A DNA stretch of 11,262 nucleotides from positions 1-11,262 of the forward strand of contig JANWIS010000102.1 in assembly GCA_025449775.1 (NCBI GenBank). The letters run 5' to 3'. The DNA comes from Ignavibacteriaceae bacterium (GTDB taxonomy: Bacteria; Bacteroidota; Ignavibacteria; Ignavibacteriales; Ignavibacteriaceae). How positions within the stretch are numbered: position 1 is the first letter of the stretch; every line of letters starts with the position of its first letter. The position numbers and the translations under genes are program-made. Below, in pieces: positions 6,713 through 11,262 of this stretch. The notes beneath the pieces were generated by a model. It saw nothing but the letters and a program-made list of their open reading frames with translations, had not been told where the DNA came from and ran no database searches.

Positions 6713-7741
6713 ATGAAGATAAAAGATTTTATAAGCAAGTACGATACACAGGATCAATTCACTGTTCTTAGAGACACGTATAAGCAAGTTGAATACGCCT
6801 GGAATAATAAAGTTGAACTTTCAAGTCTGAAGAATAAAAATTTTTCTTCCATTGTATTTTGCGGTTTGGGTGGATCGGCAATCAGCGGAGATCTTTTGAA
6901 CGATTTCTTATCGACCGAAATCAATCTTCCTTTTAATGTTGTAAGAGGTTACTATCTTCCTGCTTTTGTTAACGAGAACACTCTTATAATAATTTCATCA
7001 TACTCCGGAAATACTGAAGAAACGATTTCATGCATTGAACAATCCTTGAAAAAGAATTGCAGCATCGTTGTTATTACTTCCGGAGGAAAAATTCTTGATA
7101 TAGCAGTTAAAAATAAAGTTCCTGCAATAAAAATTATAGACGGGTTTCAGCCGAGATATGCATTAGGATTAAGTTTTTTCTCTGTTTTAAAACTTACGAA
7201 TGTGCTTGGATTTTCTGATGATGATAAAATTGTAAAACAGGTTATTGATTTGTGGAAGAAGAGAGGTGAAGAATTCTCTTCAGAAAAAAATATTGCAATT
7301 CAGGCAGCAGAAAACCTTATCGGATTTATTCCGGTTATTTATTCATCAGAATTTCTTTCTTCAACAGGATACAGGTTTAAATGCCAGCTCAATGAGAACT
7401 CAAAAATTCATGCATTCCAACATATCCTTCCTGAAATGAATCATAACGAAATAATCGGATGGGAAACTTTTAGTGAAAAACAGTTCAATGTAAAAGTAAT
7501 TTATCTGAATGATGAAGACTACCATCCGCAGAATAAGAAAAGATTTATTGTTCTTAAAGAACTTATTGAGAGTAAAAAAGCTGAGATTATTAATCTCCAC
7601 AGCAATGAAGAGCACAGAAAGGTACGAATTATGGATTTGATTTTCTTATGTGATTGGATATCTTTTTACTTAGCTGTACTGCGTGGATTTGATCCGTCAG
7701 AGATTGATTTCATTCACGAAATGAAAAAAAGTCTGGCTTAG
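6713..7741 (+). CDS. bifunctional phosphoglucose/phosphomannose isomerase
   Basis: Cytosolic sugar-phosphate isomerase that interconverts fructose 6-phosphate with glucose 6-phosphate and with mannose 6-phosphate; it belongs to the short PGI/PMI family first studied in archaea. It has 342 residues and two SIS-type domains. Signatures are GLGGSAISGD (51-60), SSYSGNTEET (95-104, sugar-phosphate loop), QPRYALG (146-152, with the conserved Arg), LNEN (226-229) and PEMNHNEIIGW (240-250). Glu228 and His244 are 16 residues apart, as are the catalytic Glu and His I recall for the Pyrobaculum enzyme. The C-terminal EMKKSL (336-341) supplies the expected active-site lysine. Specificity for both substrates is inferred from the family; a single-activity enzyme cannot be excluded. 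The gene starts five bases after ptsI stops, so it shares the operon and links PTS phosphotransfer to hexose-phosphate metabolism. No strong Shine-Dalgarno is visible. Confidence 0.88.
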   Translation: MKIKDFISKYDTQDQFTVLRDTYKQVEYAWNNKVELSSLKNKNFSSIVFCGLGGSAISGDLLNDFLSTEINLPFNVVRGYYLPAFVNENTLIIISSYSGNTEETISCIEQSLKKNCSIVVITSGGKILDIAVKNKVPAIKIIDGFQPRYALGLSFFSVLKLTNVLGFSDDDKIVKQVIDLWKKRGEEFSSEKNIAIQAAENLIGFIPVIYSSEFLSSTGYRFKCQLNENSKIHAFQHILPEMNHNEIIGWETFSEKQFNVKVIYLNDEDYHPQNKKRFIVLKELIESKKAEIINLHSNEEHRKVRIMDLIFLCDWISFYLAVLRGFDPSEIDFIHEMKKSLA

Positions 7742-7790
7742 TTTCTGTACCGGGTTCCACTCAGTTTTTAACAAACTATTATCCGGATTT

Positions 7791-10628
7791 ATGATTCAGT
7801 ACTTCTTTGGTACAAAAAAAATATTTCTGATCCTTCCAATACTGACATTTCTTGTTACTGATTTTACATCTGCCCAGTTTTTTTATTTCGGACGGAATAA
7901 AGTTCACTATGAAGACTTCGACTGGAAAATTTTAACTACCGAACATTTTGATATTTATTATTATGGCGAGATGGAGTTCATCGCAGAAATCGGTGCAGCT
8001 TATGCTGAAGAAGTCTATGAAGAATTAAAAGTGAAGATGAATCACTTGGTCACTCGCAGAGTTCCGTTGATTTTCTATAATACATCAACAGATTTCCAAC
8101 AGACAAATACAACTCCCGGACTTATTCCGGAAGGCGTCGGAGGATTTTTTGAATTTCTTAAAGGAAGAGTTGTGTTGCCAAGCAATGGTTCATTGCACGA
8201 TTTCCGACATGTTATCCGGCACGAATTAGTTCACGTTTTTATGACGAATAAAGTTTACAGAGTTCTGAGAGATCACAGAATTCCGACAAATAAATTACCT
8301 CCACTTTGGTTTGTTGAAGGTCTTGCTGAATTTTATTCAACTGAATGGGATGCACAAGCTGAAATGCTTATACGTGATGCAGTTTTAAACAATTATTTTG
8401 TCAGTCTGGAAAATATTTACAGTATATTCGGTTCATTTTTGATGTATAAAGAAGGACAGAATTTCCTGGAATTTGCTGCTGAAAAATATGGACGGGAAAA
8501 AATCGCTTTGCTCCTTGATAATTTTTGGATGTATAGCACGTTTAACGAAGTTCTTGAAACAACTTTCAAACAATCATTTGAACAGATTGATGCTGAATGG
8601 AATTATTGGCTCAGAAAAAAATATTACCCATTGATGGAATCAAGCTATCCAACAGAATTTGGTTCGCTGAAAATAACTGAAGACGGATTTAATTTTACCC
8701 CAATTTACGTTAAGTACCAGAACAGGCATTTCCTCTATTTTGTTGCGAACAGAGATGGCTATTCTTCAATCTATCGAATCGAAATTTCTCACGAATATTA
8801 TCCGATTGATTCTCCTGAATTAATACTTCGTGGTGAACAGACAGAAGAGCTTGAATCTTTTCATTTGTTTCAATCCTCAATAGATGTTTCCAATAATGGT
8901 TTGTTAGTATTTAATACCAAAAAAGGAGGGAGTGATGCAATCCATTTTTATTCAATTGCTGAAGAAAGAATTATAAAAACTTATGAGAATCATAATCTAG
9001 TTTTCATTACCTCACCGAAATTTTCTTCTGACAGTAAACAGGTTGTTTTTAATGCTGTTGATAGGAAAGGTTTCAGTGACATTTTTATTTATGATTTTGT
9101 TGAAGATAAATTATTCCGGGTTACGAATGATTACTATGATGATAAAGATCCGGTCTTTGGTTTGAATGATCAACAAATAATTTTTAGTTCAGACAGGACA
9201 GGAGGTAAGTACTCAAAAAAGTATAATTTGTTTTCTCTAAACCTTAATAACCATGATATTAATTACATAACTTACCTCAATACAAATAATTTCTCACCTG
9301 CTGTCTCGCCCGATAAAAATATATTATTATTTACATCAGAACTAAACGGAGTACGGAACCTTTACGAAATTCCAATAGACTCAGGTCAGTTCGGCAGCAA
9401 GGCTAACAAGATTTCAGAATTTATCTCAAGTGTTTTCAGTCCTGTTTACATCGATTCAACTCATATAGCTTTTTCCGGTTTCGAAAAATATTCTTTCGGT
9501 CTTTATATCTTTAATCATCAGCCTTCCGAAAACGATTCAATATACTCGATAGAAATGAAAATCGAAGAAGCACTTGATACCTGGTCGGCGAAAATAGCAG
9601 AACTTCCGCCAGAAAAGAAAAAAGTAGAATACGATAAAGAATATTCACTTGACTTTGCACAAAGCGTAGTTGCAGCTGATCCTGTATTTGGAACAAGGGG
9701 TGGTGCAGTGCTTTCATTTAGCGATCTGCTCGGTGATGACAGGTATGTTTTTCTCATTTACAATAGTGCCACAGTCCAGAGTGAAATTCTAAATAGCTTC
9801 AACCTGATTCTTCAAAAAATAAATTTTGCCAGCAGAGTAAATTATGGATTTGGAATATTTCATCTCAGCGGTCAGGTTTATGATTACAGCGATGTGGATG
9901 AATATTATTATGAAAGAAGTTTCGGCGGGTCTTTTCTTTTAAGTTATCCGGTTTCAAAATTTCAGAGATTAGAATCAACGCTGACACTCAGAAATTCAAA
10001 TAAGGAAGTCATCCCTAATGTTGAAGAAAGAAAGGCTTTACTGTTCACCAATACTCTTGGATGGGTAATGGATAATTCAATCTGGGGATCGACAGGTCCA
10101 ATTGCTGGAACTCGCGCCTTGGTCAATTTAGGTTACACAAGCGATATAAAGTACAGCAATGTAAATTATTTCTCTATAATCGGTGATTACAGATATTATC
10201 AAAGATTTGCTTTAACTACACTTCTCGCATTCAGAGCCGCAATATTTTACAATGAAGGAAAAGAAGCACGATTTTATTACATCGGTGGAAGCTGGGATTT
10301 GAGAGGCTGGCCAAGATTTGGAATTCGTGGAGAGAAAATCTGGCTGACTTCACTCGAATTCCGTTTCCCATTAATTGAGCAGTTAGGTATCAGGTTTCCA
10401 TTTTTCAATCTCGGATTTTTTGGTATCAGAGGTGCAATTTTTTATGATATGGGTGGAGCCTGGAATGATGAATATACTACGACACTTGGCTCTGTTGGAT
10501 TTGGATTCAGGTTAAATTTATTTGGTGTGCTGACTTTGAGATATGATATGGGTAAAAAAATTGAAAATGATTTCACAACTTTTCAGAATGGTTTGTTTTA
10601 TCAATTCTTTTTCGGATGGGACTTTTAA
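7791..10628 (+). CDS. outer-membrane fusion: zinc-peptidase-like domain, PD40/TolB-like propeller, Omp85-like barrel
   Basis: Exported 945-residue protein of unknown function with three parts. Residues 1-28 form a signal peptide with a likely cleavage TSA|QF. Residues about 40-280 resemble the peptidase MA (gluzincin) group, with HELVH (144-148) and WFVEGLAEF (173-181), where Glu176 is the expected third zinc ligand. Residues about 300-580 contain PD40/TolB-like blades, for example SPKFSSDSKQVVFNAVD (408-424), DPVFGLNDQQIIFSSDRTGG (453-472) and FSPAVSPDKNILLFTSE (501-517). From about 615 to the end the pattern is alternating beta strands with SWDLRGW (834-840), like the conserved RG[F/Y/W] loop of Omp85/BamA barrels, and a terminal Phe typical of outer-membrane strands. 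No POTRA domains are apparent. It probably sits in the outer membrane with the protease and propeller in the periplasm. It starts 49 bases after the isomerase and overlaps the lipoprotein gene by 13 bases. Confidence 0.82.
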   Translation: MIQYFFGTKKIFLILPILTFLVTDFTSAQFFYFGRNKVHYEDFDWKILTTEHFDIYYYGEMEFIAEIGAAYAEEVYEELKVKMNHLVTRRVPLIFYNTSTDFQQTNTTPGLIPEGVGGFFEFLKGRVVLPSNGSLHDFRHVIRHELVHVFMTNKVYRVLRDHRIPTNKLPPLWFVEGLAEFYSTEWDAQAEMLIRDAVLNNYFVSLENIYSIFGSFLMYKEGQNFLEFAAEKYGREKIALLLDNFWMYSTFNEVLETTFKQSFEQIDAEWNYWLRKKYYPLMESSYPTEFGSLKITEDGFNFTPIYVKYQNRHFLYFVANRDGYSSIYRIEISHEYYPIDSPELILRGEQTEELESFHLFQSSIDVSNNGLLVFNTKKGGSDAIHFYSIAEERIIKTYENHNLVFITSPKFSSDSKQVVFNAVDRKGFSDIFIYDFVEDKLFRVTNDYYDDKDPVFGLNDQQIIFSSDRTGGKYSKKYNLFSLNLNNHDINYITYLNTNNFSPAVSPDKNILLFTSELNGVRNLYEIPIDSGQFGSKANKISEFISSVFSPVYIDSTHIAFSGFEKYSFGLYIFNHQPSENDSIYSIEMKIEEALDTWSAKIAELPPEKKKVEYDKEYSLDFAQSVVAADPVFGTRGGAVLSFSDLLGDDRYVFLIYNSATVQSEILNSFNLILQKINFASRVNYGFGIFHLSGQVYDYSDVDEYYYERSFGGSFLLSYPVSKFQRLESTLTLRNSNKEVIPNVEERKALLFTNTLGWVMDNSIWGSTGPIAGTRALVNLGYTSDIKYSNVNYFSIIGDYRYYQRFALTTLLAFRAAIFYNEGKEARFYYIGGSWDLRGWPRFGIRGEKIWLTSLEFRFPLIEQLGIRFPFFNLGFFGIRGAIFYDMGGAWNDEYTTTLGSVGFGFRLNLFGVLTLRYDMGKKIENDFTTFQNGLFYQFFFGWDF

Positions 10629-11262
10629 AAAATAAAATAGTTTCTGTTGTTTTGTTAATATTGATTGCCGGATGTGCAAGATCCGTAATTAAATATTCAA
10701 CTAAGCCTGATGAAAATCCGTACCAGATGTTCGGTAAAAATTCCGGCAGAATTTTTTATGTACCGATTGAAATATCCGACTCATTAGTTTTAAAATGGGA
10801 AAATGATTCATACGGCAGTTATCCTAACTCATCGGTTTCGGTTTACGATGATGTTGTTTTTGTAAATGATCTTTCAGGCAGAATATTTTGTTATGCTATT
10901 GAAGATGGGGAGGAAATTGGTAAACTCAAATATAGTAGTGGAAGTGTCCATTCAACTCCAATTGTGTATCGGAGCAAAGTTGTTTTTCCTGTAGCACTTG
11001 AAAAGGAAAATCTGACTGAACTGGTTTTCTATAATTATCTCGATGGCAAAGAACTTGAACTTTTTGAAATTCCTGGCAGAGTTCTTACACAAATGATTTC
11101 AGACAGTAATGATATTCTTTTCACAACCGAAATTGGTGCAGCTTTCAGGTACAATTTATCCGGCCAAAAAATCTGGGAAACGCATACTCGAAAACCGACA
11201 CGAAGTTCTCCGGCAATGAATGACAGTCTGTTTATCTTCGGAAATGACGACGGTGAAATAAT
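10616..11262 (+). CDS. lipoprotein with PQQ/BamB-like beta-propeller repeats, partial
   Basis: The reading frame is open from ATG at 10616 to the window end (215 complete codons); the C-terminus is missing. The start MGLLKNKIVSVVLLILIAGC is a lipoprotein signal peptide with lipobox IAGC, so Cys20 would be lipidated and the protein anchored to a membrane facing the periplasm. The mature part shows PQQ-type blades: SVYDDVVFVNDLSGRIFCY (residues 75-93), a following STPIVYRSKVVFPV strand pair, then ILFTTEIGAAFRYNLSGQKI and SSPAMNDSLFIFGNDDGEI near the edge. This pattern occurs in BamB and in many quinoprotein-like propellers. The start lies inside the last codons of the barrel gene (13-base overlap in another frame), so the two are almost certainly co-transcribed and probably work together. 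BamB-like function is inferred; the blades alone do not prove it. Confidence 0.8.
   Translation, partial: MGLLKNKIVSVVLLILIAGCARSVIKYSTKPDENPYQMFGKNSGRIFYVPIEISDSLVLKWENDSYGSYPNSSVSVYDDVVFVNDLSGRIFCYAIEDGEEIGKLKYSSGSVHSTPIVYRSKVVFPVALEKENLTELVFYNYLDGKELELFEIPGRVLTQMISDSNDILFTTEIGAAFRYNLSGQKIWETHTRKPTRSSPAMNDSLFIFGNDDGEI

Noticed and set aside
7245..7615. Short frames within the PGI/PMI gene on both strands
   Set aside because: They lie inside conserved catalytic segments of the isomerase and show no start signal or family resemblance.
7742..7790. Possible terminator between the PGI/PMI and the barrel gene
   Set aside because: The gap has two CCGG tetramers and a TTTTTAA run, but no stem of useful length precedes the T run, so read-through remains likely.
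9511..9757. Two minus-strand frames opposite the propeller-barrel linker
   Set aside because: They overlap each other and the real gene, with Ser-rich antisense composition.
7791..10628. A plain TolB protein
   Set aside because: TolB is much shorter and soluble; here the PD40 blades are only the middle third between a peptidase-like domain and a membrane barrel.
1..11262. CRISPR array, tRNA/rRNA gene, insertion sequence, prophage or defence island
   Set aside because: No regular spaced repeats, structural RNA signatures, transposase or integrase motifs or terminal inverted repeats were seen; nearly the whole window is accounted for by housekeeping and envelope genes.

Overview
The window is a compact, AT-rich bacterial chromosome segment. 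It holds nine recognisable protein genes: eight on the plus strand, the last of them cut by the window end, and one divergent transporter on the minus strand, cut by the window start. I see no tRNA or rRNA gene, CRISPR array, insertion sequence or phage gene. The likely source is the Bacteroidota/Chlorobiota/Ignavibacteria group, with Ignavibacteria my best guess. The reasons are the low G+C, the scarcity of strong Shine-Dalgarno sites, a signal peptide cleaved before Gln, the GPH/SLC45-like MFS protein, type 2 IPP isomerase, a bifunctional PGI/PMI, and a large outer-membrane protein with propeller repeats. This assignment is inferred from gene content, not from a marker gene.

Layout: positions 1-629 (minus) carry the N-terminal two-thirds or less of an MFS sugar-type permease. 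A divergent intergenic region (630-711) separates it from a fused pabB-pabC gene for p-aminobenzoate synthesis (712-2586). After 62 bases containing a small inverted and direct repeat, a tight gene run begins: type 2 isopentenyl-diphosphate isomerase (2649-3695), an isoprenyl diphosphate synthase (3692-4678), HPr (4678-4944), PTS Enzyme I (4941-6707) and bifunctional phosphoglucose/phosphomannose isomerase (6713-7741). The junctions within this run overlap by 4, 1 and 4 bases or are 5 bases apart, so it is very probably one operon. Two of the genes start with TTG inside a TTGA stop/start overlap.

Forty-nine bases later comes a 945-residue exported protein (7791-10628). It joins a HExxH zinc-peptidase-like domain, a TolB/PD40-like beta-propeller and an Omp85/BamA-like outer-membrane barrel. 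It overlaps by 13 bases a lipoprotein gene with PQQ/BamB-like repeats (10616 to the window end).

The genes combine isoprenoid precursor supply and chain elongation, the two general PTS phosphotransfer proteins without any sugar-specific Enzyme II, and hexose-phosphate interconversion. The final pair looks like cell-envelope machinery. It is the most unusual part of the window: a protease-propeller-barrel fusion translationally overlapped with a lipoprotein that resembles the BamB partner of BamA.
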